A DNA stretch of 64,000 nucleotides, from NCBI GenBank assembly GCA_900544335.1, contig UQUS01000002.1, positions 1-64,000 of the forward strand. The letters are read 5' to 3'. The stretch comes from an uncultured Sutterella sp. Its GTDB lineage: Bacteria > Pseudomonadota > Gammaproteobacteria > Burkholderiales > Burkholderiaceae_F. Positions 1 through 8,307 of this stretch are shown piece after piece. Made by a program: the position numbers and the translations under genes. Below the pieces are notes generated by a model. The model searched no databases, had not been told where the DNA came from, and saw only the letters and a list, made by a program, of their open reading frames with translations. The stretch's first letter is position 1; the number at the start of each line of letters is the position of its first letter.

Positions 1-68
1 GCCTCTTTGAGACGGGCTCGGGTCAGCAGCAGGAACCCATCGAAGAGATCACGAGGCTTGCCCCGTGA
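1..68 (+). pseudogene. tnpB: C-terminal end of a TnpB (OrfB) IS200/IS605 protein, cut by the window edge
   Basis: The third reading frame is open from the window start and ends at a TGA. It reads as a short tail rich in Gly, Gln and Glu with the motif GSGQQQEP followed by EEITRLAP. That kind of tail is familiar from TnpB proteins of proteobacterial IS1341/IS605-type elements, where it ends just before the right-end hairpin. Such a hairpin follows immediately here. TnpB is an RNA-guided DNA nuclease that works with an omega RNA made from this same 3' region. Only 21 codons are visible, so I cannot tell whether the gene is intact upstream. The identification rests on the tail plus the hairpin. 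Confidence 0.6.
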
Positions 69-111
69 CTCAGTAGGGAATCCTCGTCCTTCAGGGCGAG
101 GAGGAAGTCAA
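69..111 (+). mobile_element. Right end of a TnpB-type IS200/IS605 element with terminal hairpin
   Basis: Directly after the TnpB stop there is a strong stem-loop. Bases 81-89 pair with 94-102 around a TTCA loop, nine pairs including one G-T. The flanking words AATCC and GAGGAAGTCAA are characteristic of right ends of this family. In known elements this hairpin is the transposase-binding end and also the 3' scaffold of the omega RNA. Guide sequence then begins in the flanking DNA, here expected from about base 112. The element boundary after GTCAA is inferred from relatives, not proven. Confidence 0.65.
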
Positions 112-200
112 CCGAAGAAAAGTCGGAAAACCTCTCCACCGGTCGGACTAGATTTGTAATCTGACAAGAAAACCCTCACCAAAACAAAGCCTAACCTCGA

Positions 201-686
201 TTAGGACTCTTTTTTCAGCTGTGTTTCTTTTAATAAATCGCGAATTTCGCGTAACAAAAGCACGTTTTCGGGAGGAGCAGGCGGAGGGGCTATCTTCTTT
301 TCTTCCTCCTCCTTGATGCGCACCAGTTCTTCCAGGTGCTTTCTTGCACGCATCACACACTTGATGAGTAAGAAAATCACAAAAGCCAAAAGGATGAAGT
401 TCACCACCGACGTCAAAAACGCGCCGTACCCGAAGACTGTAGCTCCGGCCTTTGTCAATGCTTCGTAGGTCTCGGGACCCGTGTAACCGTCAGGTCTTGA
501 AAGAACGCAAAACAAATTCGTGAAATCGGGTTTCCCGATTAAAAAGCCGATCAAGGGATTGATGATGTCCTTAACCAGGCTATTGACAATTGCCGAGAAC
601 GCCGCGCCGATAATCACGGCCACGGCCAAATCCAAGACATTTCCGCGGGAGATAAATGCCTGAAATTCCTGCAAAAACTTTTTCAC
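201..686 (-). CDS. mscL: Large-conductance mechanosensitive channel MscL
   Basis: MscL is an inner-membrane homopentamer that opens under membrane tension and vents small solutes during osmotic downshock. The 161-residue protein starts with the amphipathic N-terminal helix MKKFLQEFQAFISRGN. TM1 follows with the family core NVLDLAVAVIIGAAFSAIV, then a periplasmic loop, TM2 at about residues 90-110, and a charged C-terminal bundle helix rich in Lys and Glu. It is a little longer than the usual 130-150 residues because of a longer periplasmic loop and a Pro-rich linker (APPPAPP) before the last helix. A GGAGAG ribosome-binding site precedes the ATG. It lies downstream of glnS on the same strand, 23 bases away. 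Confidence 0.96.
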   Translation of the reverse strand: MKKFLQEFQAFISRGNVLDLAVAVIIGAAFSAIVNSLVKDIINPLIGFLIGKPDFTNLFCVLSRPDGYTGPETYEALTKAGATVFGYGAFLTSVVNFILLAFVIFLLIKCVMRARKHLEELVRIKEEEEKKIAPPPAPPENVLLLREIRDLLKETQLKKES

Positions 687-709
687 TTTCTCTCCTTTTC
701 CGGTCCGCC

Positions 710-2791
710 TTAGGCTTTCTTGCCCCAGCCGTCACGCAGTCCGACGGCAAGATTAACGACCGGATTTTCCGCCGTGTGGTCGACGCGGTCCGTGACAAAA
801 TACCCGGTTCTTTCAAACTGAAAGTGTGTATCCGGCGCGCTTTGTGCCACACTCGGCTCCACGTAACCCCGACAAACACGTTTGCTCTCGGGATTTAAAA
901 GCGTCCGGTAATCGGATGCCGCATCCGGATTGGCTTCGGTAAAGAGGCGATCGTACAGGCGCACGGTCGCCGCAACGGCATCGGCCGCGTTGAGCCAATG
1001 GATGGCCGCTTTGGTCTTGACGGAATCGGCTCCGGCCGTTCCGGTCTTGGTTTCCGGGAGATACTCGGCGTGCACACACGTCACGGCTCCGTTCTCGTCT
1101 TTTTCAACCGATGTGGGAACAATGACATACCCGTAGCGAAGGCGCACGGGCTTGGCCGGCGTCCCGTCGGCCGGAATCGTCAGCCTCCGGTAGCCTTTAG
1201 GCGGCACGAGAGCAAAGTCGTCTTGCTCAATCCAAAGCTCGCGACCCATCGTCAGCGCGCGCGACCCCATTTCCGGCTTTTGCGGATGATTGGGGGCCGT
1301 CAGAGCCTCGGTCTTATCGGCCGGATAGTTATCCAAAATCAGTTTTAACGGACGAATCACGGCAAAGCGTCGCGGTGCCGTGCCTTCCAAATCCTCGCGC
1401 AGGCTCTGTTCGAGAACCGAATAGTCGATCCAGCCGCCCGCCGCACGCGACACACCGCAGTGCTCGACGAAGTTTTGAATCGAGGTTGGCGTAAACCCAC
1501 GACGGCGCAGTCCGACTAAGGTCGGCATACGGGGATCGTCCCAACCGTCGACGAGCTTTTCGGTCACAAGCTGAATGAGCTTGCGCTTACTTAAAACCAC
1601 ATATGTCAGATTCAGGCGGTTAAATTCGTATTGGTGCGACAAGAGAAAAAAGTTCTTGCGCACAACCGTTAAAGCTGCTTGCAAAAGCGGCGTAAAGTGC
1701 TCGGGGTGAGCATTTAGAAGCTCGAAAAAAGCTGTAGCTTTCGTATCTGTGACATCCTCGGGAACACCGGATTCTTTCCACTGAGTCAAAAGAACTGCCA
1801 TGGCGCACTCGGGCTTACTCTGTCCGAGCTTATCGAAGACCTCGAAAGCCGCTTTCATAAAGGACACGGCACGGCTATCTTTCCCCTCGCTCATCGCTTG
1901 GACAATGGCCTTAGCCTCTTCAAACTGGGGCGTACGCAACACGGGAACGATGCGCTCTAGGGCCCAGTCGTAAAACGCTCTTTGGTCGTCAAACTCCAAG
2001 GTGCAAATCGAGTGCGTGATGTTTTCAAGCGAATCCTCAATAGGGTGAGCATACGTGTACATCGGATAGATGCACCACGTACGACCCGTAGCCTGATGCT
2101 CGGCAAACCGAATGCGGTAAATCGCCGGGTCACGCAAATTGATATTAGGCGAGGCCATGTCGATCTTGGCCCGCAAAACCATAGAACCCTCGGCGTGCTC
2201 TCCGGCACGCATTTGGCGGAAAAGCCGCAGGTTTTCTTCCGGGCTCCTATCCCGAAACGGCGAGTTACGCCCCGGCTCGGTTAACGTGCCGCGATTCTCT
2301 CGCATCTGATCGGCGGTCTGCTCATCGACATAGGCATACCCGGTCTTAATCAGATGCTCGGCAAACTGATACATGTAATCAAAGTACTCGGAGGCGTAAT
2401 ACAGGTTATCTTCGTCCCCGTGCTTCCAATCAAATCCGAGCCAGCGAACGCTGTCTTTGATGGCATCGACGTATTCCTGATCTTCTTTAACCGGGTTCGT
2501 ATCGTCAAAGCGCATATGACACAGGCCGCCGTAATCACGCGCCAGACCGAAATTCAGACAAATGGATTTGGCATGTCCGATATGCAGATACCCATTGGGT
2601 TCCGGCGGAAAACGCGTGCGGATGCGAGCCGTGTCGGGTTTGCCTTGGGCCAATTGCACGGAATACGGAGCCGGATGTCCGCACCAATAGCGCGGAAGAT
2701 TATTGCCCTGGGCCAGGTCCTGCTCGATAATCGTTCGAATGAAATTGACGGGCTTTGCCGCTGCCGTTTCTTCTTTTTTGACCTCTGACAT
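710..2791 (-). CDS. glnS: Glutaminyl-tRNA synthetase with a large internal insertion
   Basis: GlnRS charges tRNA-Gln with glutamine. The class I signature is PEPNGYLHIGHAKS at about residues 64-76, and the KMSKS-type loop is VLSKRKL at about 399-405. The C-terminal anticodon-binding beta barrels end in the family motif VGLRDGWGKK. At 693 residues it is far longer than the 554 of the E. coli enzyme. The difference is mostly about 100 extra residues between YDWALE and HQYEFNRLNL, which are nearly adjacent in E. coli. I chose the ATG opening MSEVKKEE. The frame runs 17 codons further upstream, but those residues do not look like the family N-terminus. Confidence 0.95.
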   Translation of the reverse strand: MSEVKKEETAAAKPVNFIRTIIEQDLAQGNNLPRYWCGHPAPYSVQLAQGKPDTARIRTRFPPEPNGYLHIGHAKSICLNFGLARDYGGLCHMRFDDTNPVKEDQEYVDAIKDSVRWLGFDWKHGDEDNLYYASEYFDYMYQFAEHLIKTGYAYVDEQTADQMRENRGTLTEPGRNSPFRDRSPEENLRLFRQMRAGEHAEGSMVLRAKIDMASPNINLRDPAIYRIRFAEHQATGRTWCIYPMYTYAHPIEDSLENITHSICTLEFDDQRAFYDWALERIVPVLRTPQFEEAKAIVQAMSEGKDSRAVSFMKAAFEVFDKLGQSKPECAMAVLLTQWKESGVPEDVTDTKATAFFELLNAHPEHFTPLLQAALTVVRKNFFLLSHQYEFNRLNLTYVVLSKRKLIQLVTEKLVDGWDDPRMPTLVGLRRRGFTPTSIQNFVEHCGVSRAAGGWIDYSVLEQSLREDLEGTAPRRFAVIRPLKLILDNYPADKTEALTAPNHPQKPEMGSRALTMGRELWIEQDDFALVPPKGYRRLTIPADGTPAKPVRLRYGYVIVPTSVEKDENGAVTCVHAEYLPETKTGTAGADSVKTKAAIHWLNAADAVAATVRLYDRLFTEANPDAASDYRTLLNPESKRVCRGYVEPSVAQSAPDTHFQFERTGYFVTDRVDHTAENPVVNLAVGLRDGWGKKA

Positions 2792-2913
2792 GCTTGCGTT
2801 CCAAATCCGCCGCACCGTGTGCGGGAAAAAATAAATATACAAAAGCCAGCCGCCTGAGCTTACCTCAGGCCGTCGAGCGTTTCGGTTATTTTAGCCGAAC
2901 AGCTTCCGGCTTC

Positions 2914-3255
2914 CTAAAAAATGGGCGGGAAAGCGCCGTTTGCATACGCCACATACAAAGCCGCTCCGGCAAAAATCGACAAAAGGGGCGACCGGCGAAC
3001 CCATTGCACGAGCACCACAACGACAATGCTCACAAGGCCGGCAAACCCCAAATCCATGCGTTGCGAGGCAGCATCCATAAGACCGGCCAGGACCAAAATC
3101 ACCATCACCGAAAGCGGCAAAAAATCCCCGAGCGAACGAATCCACGGATGACTTTGCACAAAACGACTTCCGAGCAAAAGCGGAACGGCCCGAATCAAAA
3201 ACGTCACGCCTGCCGCAAGAAGAAGCACCGCAAGTAGGTAGAGATTATCGTTCAT
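2914..3255 (-). CDS. azlD: AzlD-type branched-chain amino acid transport subunit
   Basis: A 113-residue membrane protein with about four hydrophobic segments and the AzlD-typical stretch TFLIRAVPLLLG near the N-terminus. AzlD pairs with AzlC; the pair exports branched-chain amino acids in the characterised YgaZH and AzlCD systems. Its ATG overlaps the end of azlC by 11 bases, so the two are translationally coupled. I chose the ATG opening MNDNLYLL, because the upstream in-frame residues are soluble and come from the azlC overlap. The actual substrate here is inferred from the family. Confidence 0.9.
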   Translation of the reverse strand: MNDNLYLLAVLLLAAGVTFLIRAVPLLLGSRFVQSHPWIRSLGDFLPLSVMVILVLAGLMDAASQRMDLGFAGLVSIVVVVLVQWVRRSPLLSIFAGAALYVAYANGAFPPIF

Positions 3256-4006
3256 ACCGATCCTCTTTTTTGCGGTATTGCCCCCAAAGGACGGCGACCA
3301 CAGAGCACAGGGCAATGGCAATTAAAAGCGCCTCGGAAGCGACGGTTAACCGGGCAATCGGATAAAAAATAAGCGCACACCACAGGGGAAGACTTGTCTG
3401 ACGCGCCCTCCACTGCTCGGTGGCGAGCATGGCAAAAAGCGCACACAAGACAAAATCCAGACCCGAAAGAGAAAACTGCACGGCCGACCCGGCCATGACA
3501 CCGAGAACAGTTCCGAGAACCCACCAAAATTGATTCATGGCGCTTAAGGTCGCAATCCGGCCGATTGAAGCATCTTTAGGTAATGCCGCCACGAGCGAAA
3601 ACGTTTCATCTGTCAGAGAAAACGCACAGTACCAGCGAGTAAAACCTGTGACCTGCAAGCGATCTAAAAGCGCAATCGTATAAAACACATGTCGCAAATT
3701 GATGACAAACGTTGCAAACGCAATCGACAGAACGGGCAATCCCGCCACAATCATCGGAATCATGGCAAATTGCGAGGCCCCGGCATACACCAGGACCGAA
3801 GAGGCCAAGACGAACCAAGCGGGAAGCCCGGATTGCACGGCCAGAAAGCCGAAAGCTGCTCCGATGGGAACGTACCCGGCCATAACGGGAACCGAATCGA
3901 CAAAGGCTTGTCGAAGGTTGTCTCGAATGCCGAAAAGATTCTTTGATTTCACAATGTTACGAAATGCCAATTTGGAAAAACGGGGCGGTATGATACGAAA
4001 AAACAT
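3245..4006 (-). CDS. azlC: AzlC-type branched-chain amino acid exporter subunit
   Basis: The protein carries the AzlC core DSVPVMAGYVPIGAAFGFLA, then YAGASQFA and NLRHVFY, with about seven hydrophobic segments. It is the large subunit of the AzlCD pair, predicted to export branched-chain amino acids. The start is uncertain. The first ATG gives 253 residues but sits only 15 bases from the start codon of the divergent protease gene and has no clear ribosome-binding site. A GTG at 3952 would give a protein 18 residues shorter and leave more room for a shared promoter region. Confidence 0.88.
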   Translation of the reverse strand: MFFRIIPPRFSKLAFRNIVKSKNLFGIRDNLRQAFVDSVPVMAGYVPIGAAFGFLAVQSGLPAWFVLASSVLVYAGASQFAMIPMIVAGLPVLSIAFATFVINLRHVFYTIALLDRLQVTGFTRWYCAFSLTDETFSLVAALPKDASIGRIATLSAMNQFWWVLGTVLGVMAGSAVQFSLSGLDFVLCALFAMLATEQWRARQTSLPLWCALIFYPIARLTVASEALLIAIALCSVVAVLWGQYRKKEDRYER

Positions 4007-4021
4007 GCACTTTTGTCTTTT

Positions 4022-5509
4022 ATGTTTGTCAAACGATTGATTTTGCTTGCCGTCAGTGTTTCCCTGGCTTTTGCCGGGGGTCCTGTTTTGGCCGCCGATA
4101 ATTCGGAGATGAACCTGCCGAGTCTCGGGACGGTCGCCGGTGCCGATTTAACCCTCACCGAAGAGCGACGCTACGGCGAAGAAATCATGCAGCACATTCG
4201 GGCCGACGATTCGTATTTGGCGGACGAAGAAACGCTCGACTACCTCAATCGTCTCGGATACCGACTCGTTGCCGCCGGCAAAACACAGCCGTACGACTTC
4301 TTTTTCTTTCCGATTCGCGATAAGTCCTTAAATGCCTTTGCGCTTCCGGGCGGCTTTATTGCCGTGCACACGGGGCTGATTGTGGCCGCGGAAAACGAAA
4401 GCGAACTAGCCGGCGTTATCGGACACGAAATCGGACACGTCACGCAGCGCCACATCGCCCGCATGATTGAAAATAGTCGCGGCTCCCTGGCGATGACCAT
4501 CGGGTCGATTCTTCTTGCAATCCTGGCGGCTCGAACGGGCGGCAGCTCCGGCGGTAATGCCGCCGTTGCCATCGCCATGGGCACGCAAGCGGCGATGATT
4601 CAAAAACAACTGTCGTATTCGCGCGATGCCGAACGGGAAGCCGACCGTGTGGGACTGACGAACCTGACAAATGCCGGCTTTGACCCCAAAGGGATGGAAA
4701 GTTTTTTTTCCAAACTTCAGCAAAACAATCGCTACTATGAGTCGGCTTCAACGGCCTACCTTTCGACCCACCCATTGACAGTCGAGCGCTTAAGCGACAT
4801 GCAAAACCGCACGCGCGCCATGGCAGAACATAAGCACAAAGATAGCCTTGACTTTAAGCTCGTGCGGGCTAGGTTGCGGGTTTTGCAGGAAACACGCTAC
4901 GACGGGTATCTGACGGCAGCCAATCAATTCCGTAGGCTTCTTAAGACTGCGTCGGGCGAAGAAGCCGCTGCCGCACATTACGGTCTTTCCGTTGCCCTCG
5001 AGCGCCTCGGGAAACCCTCCGAAGCCTTAGAGCATGCGCGCGAAGCCGCCAAGAGCATTTCCGGTCACTCGGTTTATATCGACAAGAATTTGGCGCAAAT
5101 TGCCTTTACTCAGGCAAAGACCCCCAAAGAAAAAGCCGCCGCGCTTTCGCTTGCGAAGAAAACCGCCGAAAGCTACCCGTATTCGGCCATGATGGCGACG
5201 GCCTACGCCGACCTTTTACTGCAAGCCGGCGACAATGCCGAAGTGCCCCGTTTTTTACGTCGGCAAAAAGCCCTCGGCAAAAACAACCCCGACTACTTCA
5301 GCCTTCTGGCGCGTAGTTACGAAGCGCTCGGGCAAAAGTCGCGAGCCTATGCCGCAACCGGGGATATGTATCTGCTGCTCGGGAATTTGAAAGCCGCGCT
5401 CTATCAGTTCGATAACGCCCAGAAGGCAGCGGACGGCGACTTTTATACAATGAGTGAAATCGATGCGAAGTTGCGCTCTTTAAGAACCCGACTCAAAGAG
5501 CCGAACTAA
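4022..5509 (+). CDS. BepA-like periplasmic M48 metalloprotease with TPR domain
   Basis: A 495-residue exported protein. The signal peptide runs [20 protein letters not shown] and ends near AADNS. The M48 zinc motif HEIGH is at about residues 135-139, with a downstream Glu in the EREADRVG block. A C-terminal half made of helical TPR-like repeats follows. This layout and length match E. coli BepA/YfgC (487 residues), which degrades or helps assemble outer-membrane proteins such as LptD. Function here is by analogy. I chose the ATG because it starts the signal peptide; a TTG three codons upstream is also in frame. A possible -10 box TATGAT lies about 30 bases upstream. Confidence 0.9.
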   Translation: MFVKRLILLAVSVSLAFAGGPVLAADNSEMNLPSLGTVAGADLTLTEERRYGEEIMQHIRADDSYLADEETLDYLNRLGYRLVAAGKTQPYDFFFFPIRDKSLNAFALPGGFIAVHTGLIVAAENESELAGVIGHEIGHVTQRHIARMIENSRGSLAMTIGSILLAILAARTGGSSGGNAAVAIAMGTQAAMIQKQLSYSRDAEREADRVGLTNLTNAGFDPKGMESFFSKLQQNNRYYESASTAYLSTHPLTVERLSDMQNRTRAMAEHKHKDSLDFKLVRARLRVLQETRYDGYLTAANQFRRLLKTASGEEAAAAHYGLSVALERLGKPSEALEHAREAAKSISGHSVYIDKNLAQIAFTQAKTPKEKAAALSLAKKTAESYPYSAMMATAYADLLLQAGDNAEVPRFLRRQKALGKNNPDYFSLLARSYEALGQKSRAYAATGDMYLLLGNLKAALYQFDNAQKAADGDFYTMSEIDAKLRSLRTRLKEPN

Positions 5510-5610
5510 GCGCTAGGCACTTGCCGCAATACGCAAACACACTTGTTTTTGTTGGGCATTGCCTGCGTATTGTGCGAAAATTGCGCCCGTTTTCAGAATG
5601 GATTTACGTC

Positions 5611-6690
5611 ATGGCTATTGAAGATTATTTAACGATTGCTCCGAGTACGGATTCGGTCATTGAAACCGATGCCGTCATTGTCGGCGCGGGACCTGTGGGA
5701 CTCTTTCAGGTATTCGAACTCGGGCTCCTGGAAATCAAGGCTCATGTCGTCGATTCGCTACGCACGGTCGGCGGGCAGTGTATGGAGCTCTATCCGACCA
5801 AACCGATTTACGACATCCCGGCCGTTCCCGTGTACTCGAGCTACGAGCTCACGGAAAACTTATTAAAGCAGATTCACCCCTTTCACCCGGTTTTCCACTT
5901 GGGCGAGGAAGTGACGAACGTCACGAAACGCCCGGACGGACGCTTTGATGTCAAAACCAGCAAGGGAACGCAGTTCCTTTGCAAGGTGGTCATCATCGCC
6001 TCGGGCGTCGGTTCTTTCCAGCCTCGCCCCTTGCGCGTTCCGGGAATCGAAAAGTTCGAAGGCACGCAACTACACTACCGCGTTCGGAACCCGGAAATTT
6101 TCACCGGCAAAAACATCGTCATCTGCGGCGGCGGCGACTCTGCGCTGGACTGGACGCTGAACCTTGTCGGCAAAGCCGAAAGCGTCGTTTTGATTCACCG
6201 TCGCGACGGCTTTAGAGCGGCCGACTCGTCGGTTGCCAAGATGAAAGAGTTGTGTGAAAACTGGGAAATGCAGTTTGAAGTCGGACAAGTCACGGGCTTT
6301 GATGAAGCCGGCGGAAAGATGACGCAGATTCACGTCACAGGCGGCGACGGAGTCACGCGTCGCATGCCGCTCGATCACCTGCTGGTTTTCTTCGGCTTAC
6401 AACCCAAACTCGGCCCGGTGGCCGATTGGGGGCTGGAACTTGACCGCAAACAGATTGCCGTGGATACGGAAAAGTTCGAAACCTCCGTTCCCGGTATCTT
6501 TGCCGTCGGCGACTGCAACATCTATCCGGGTAAGAAAAAACTGATTCTCTCGGGCTTTCACGAATGCGCTTTAGCGGCATTCGGGGCAAGCCACTACGTT
6601 TTCCCGGAGAAAAAGACGTACCTGCAGTACACGACGACAAGTCCGAAACTGCATAAAGTGCTCGGCGTTCCGACGCCGACCTTTGATTGA
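5611..6690 (+). CDS. Thioredoxin-reductase-type ferredoxin/flavodoxin-NADP(+) reductase
   Basis: A 359-residue flavoprotein with an FAD-binding GAGPVG at about residues 25-30, the redox block [17 protein letters not shown], an NADPH-binding GGGDSALD at about 173-180, and the C-terminal flavin motif AVGDC. It lacks the CxxC of true thioredoxin reductases. That fits the YumC-like type 2 ferredoxin-NADP reductases, which move electrons between NADPH and ferredoxin or flavodoxin. I chose the ATG opening MAIEDYLTI; the 30 codons upstream look unlike the family. A strong terminator follows, so it is probably the end of its own transcript. Confidence 0.92.
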   Translation: MAIEDYLTIAPSTDSVIETDAVIVGAGPVGLFQVFELGLLEIKAHVVDSLRTVGGQCMELYPTKPIYDIPAVPVYSSYELTENLLKQIHPFHPVFHLGEEVTNVTKRPDGRFDVKTSKGTQFLCKVVIIASGVGSFQPRPLRVPGIEKFEGTQLHYRVRNPEIFTGKNIVICGGGDSALDWTLNLVGKAESVVLIHRRDGFRAADSSVAKMKELCENWEMQFEVGQVTGFDEAGGKMTQIHVTGGDGVTRRMPLDHLLVFFGLQPKLGPVADWGLELDRKQIAVDTEKFETSVPGIFAVGDCNIYPGKKKLILSGFHECALAAFGASHYVFPEKKTYLQYTTTSPKLHKVLGVPTPTFD

Positions 6691-6702
6691 TACATCACAG
6701 GC

Positions 6703-6736
6703 AAGGGATTTCGGGAAGTCCGAAATCCCTTTTTTT
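6703..6736. terminator. Bidirectional rho-independent terminator
   Basis: Twelve base pairs (6703-6714 with 6720-6731) around a five-base loop, followed by seven T residues on the plus strand. The A run at the other end could serve the converging GNAT gene, whose last codon lies just inside. Confidence 0.9.
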
Positions 6737-7218
6737 CAGCCTTCTTGCGCCACGCGCTTTAAGTCGTCCCCGGTTAAACGGTGAACGGTCCAGCCCGTCA
6801 TGCGCTTGGCACCGAGTGCGTGATAAAAATCCAAACTCGGTTTATTCCAATCCAAGCACGACCACTCCAAGCGTCCGCATTCACGCTCGACTGTCAATCG
6901 CGCTACGCGTGACAAAAGGGCTTTTCCGTAACCTTTCCCGCGCATTTCCGGCAACACAAAGAGGTCTTCCAAATAGATGCCGGCGCGACCGAGGAACGTC
7001 GAAAAGTTATGGAAAAACAGCGCGTACCCAACTGGCTTTTCTCCTTCAAAGGCTAAAAGAACCTCAGCCTTCTTTTTGTCAAAAAGCCAGGTTTCAAGAA
7101 GTTTTTCCGTGGCGACAACTTCATTTTCTAATTTTTCGTATTCGGCCAACTTGCGAATAAAACCCAAAATCACCGGAACATCCTTGCGTTCGGCAAAGCG
7201 AATCTGACACGACTCCAT
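6736..7218 (-). CDS. GNAT N-acetyltransferase, diamine/thialysine type
   Basis: A 160-residue GNAT protein. Acetyl-CoA is bound through the motif A region LFVLPEMRGKGYGKALL, at about residues 90-107. The motif LEWSCLDWNKPSLDFYHALGAKRM is, apart from minor changes, the signature of the spermidine/thialysine acetyltransferase (SSAT) branch. The likely substrate is a polyamine or amino-acid side chain, but this cannot be fixed from sequence. I chose the ATG opening MESCQIRF because a GGGAGAG ribosome-binding site lies just before it; an earlier in-frame start would add 29 atypical residues. Confidence 0.88.
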   Translation of the reverse strand: MESCQIRFAERKDVPVILGFIRKLAEYEKLENEVVATEKLLETWLFDKKKAEVLLAFEGEKPVGYALFFHNFSTFLGRAGIYLEDLFVLPEMRGKGYGKALLSRVARLTVERECGRLEWSCLDWNKPSLDFYHALGAKRMTGWTVHRLTGDDLKRVAQEG

Positions 7219-7377
7219 CGTTTCTCTCCCGTTTAAGTTTTTTTGGGAAGTTTCCTCGACAACCTGCGTGTGTTGCGATTGCCGAACCTCCCCCGTTTGA
7301 GGCATTCATTTTAGAGACGAAACTTGCGATAATTCGGGCACCTACGAGATTCTCGGCTTTACGCCAGAGGCTTTACT

Positions 7378-8286
7378 GTGACAGAAAAACACTTCTCTTG
7401 CATTGCCATCATCAGCAAACCCGTCGAAGTCTTAACCGAACATGTTCGTAACGTTTTAACGCTTGTTCAAGCGAGCGGAGCAACAGCACTCCTAGATTCC
7501 AACAGCGTCCGCGATCTCGGTCCCGACTGCGACTATACGGCAACCTCGCTTCAGGAAATGACACAAAAAGCCGATGCCGTGATCACAATCGGCGGCGACG
7601 GGACCATGCTCGGAGCTGCGCGAGCCTTTGCCAAGACCGACACGCCGATTATCGGCGTCAATGCCGGGCGACTCGGGTTTATCACGGACATTCCCGTCAA
7701 CAAAATTCACGAAGAACTTCCGGCGATTCTGGCGGGAAACTACTGCTACGACAAACGCCCGATGATTCGCGGAACGCTGTACCGACAAGGGAAACCCGTG
7801 TTTTCTTCGTACGCGACAAACGACATCGGTCTGTGTCACGGACGAGCGCTCGGCATGGTCGAGTATTCGCTTTATGTCGATGACACGTTGCTTTCCATTC
7901 AGCGCGCCGACGGCATAATTATCAGCACGGCCACGGGCTCGACAGCCTACGCGATGAGTGCCGGCGGACCGATTATGCACCCGGCCCTAGGCGCCCTCCT
8001 ACTCGTGCCGATTGCTCCGCATACGCTTTCCAATCGCCCCGTTCTGGTTCCGCGCTCTTCGACCGTTCGCGTAGTCGTCACGGAGACTCGTAGCGCCGTT
8101 GCCAGTTTCGACGCACAGGTCTTTTTCGATGTCTTGGCGGGCGACGTTTTGGAAATCGGGACGGCGACCGATTCGCACTTTGTCATGCTCCATCCGCAAG
8201 GATTCAATCAGTACGACATGTGGCACAAAAAGCTAAACTGGAGTCTCTTGCCGTACAACGATTTTCCTGTCCACGAGAGAATCTAG
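7378..8286 (+). CDS. nadK: NAD kinase
   Basis: Phosphorylates NAD to NADP using ATP or polyphosphate. The diagnostic GGDGTML is at about residues 72-78, followed by NAGRLGFITDI and the C-terminal TGSTAYAMSAGGP block that binds the nucleotide. The 302-residue length is normal. The start is a GTG preceded by a GAGG box. recN follows 21 bases later, the same order as in E. coli and many betaproteobacteria, so they probably share a transcript. Confidence 0.97.
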   Translation: MTEKHFSCIAIISKPVEVLTEHVRNVLTLVQASGATALLDSNSVRDLGPDCDYTATSLQEMTQKADAVITIGGDGTMLGAARAFAKTDTPIIGVNAGRLGFITDIPVNKIHEELPAILAGNYCYDKRPMIRGTLYRQGKPVFSSYATNDIGLCHGRALGMVEYSLYVDDTLLSIQRADGIIISTATGSTAYAMSAGGPIMHPALGALLLVPIAPHTLSNRPVLVPRSSTVRVVVTETRSAVASFDAQVFFDVLAGDVLEIGTATDSHFVMLHPQGFNQYDMWHKKLNWSLLPYNDFPVHERI

Positions 8287-8307
8287 GAAAACCCAAACGC
8301 CCCGGTC

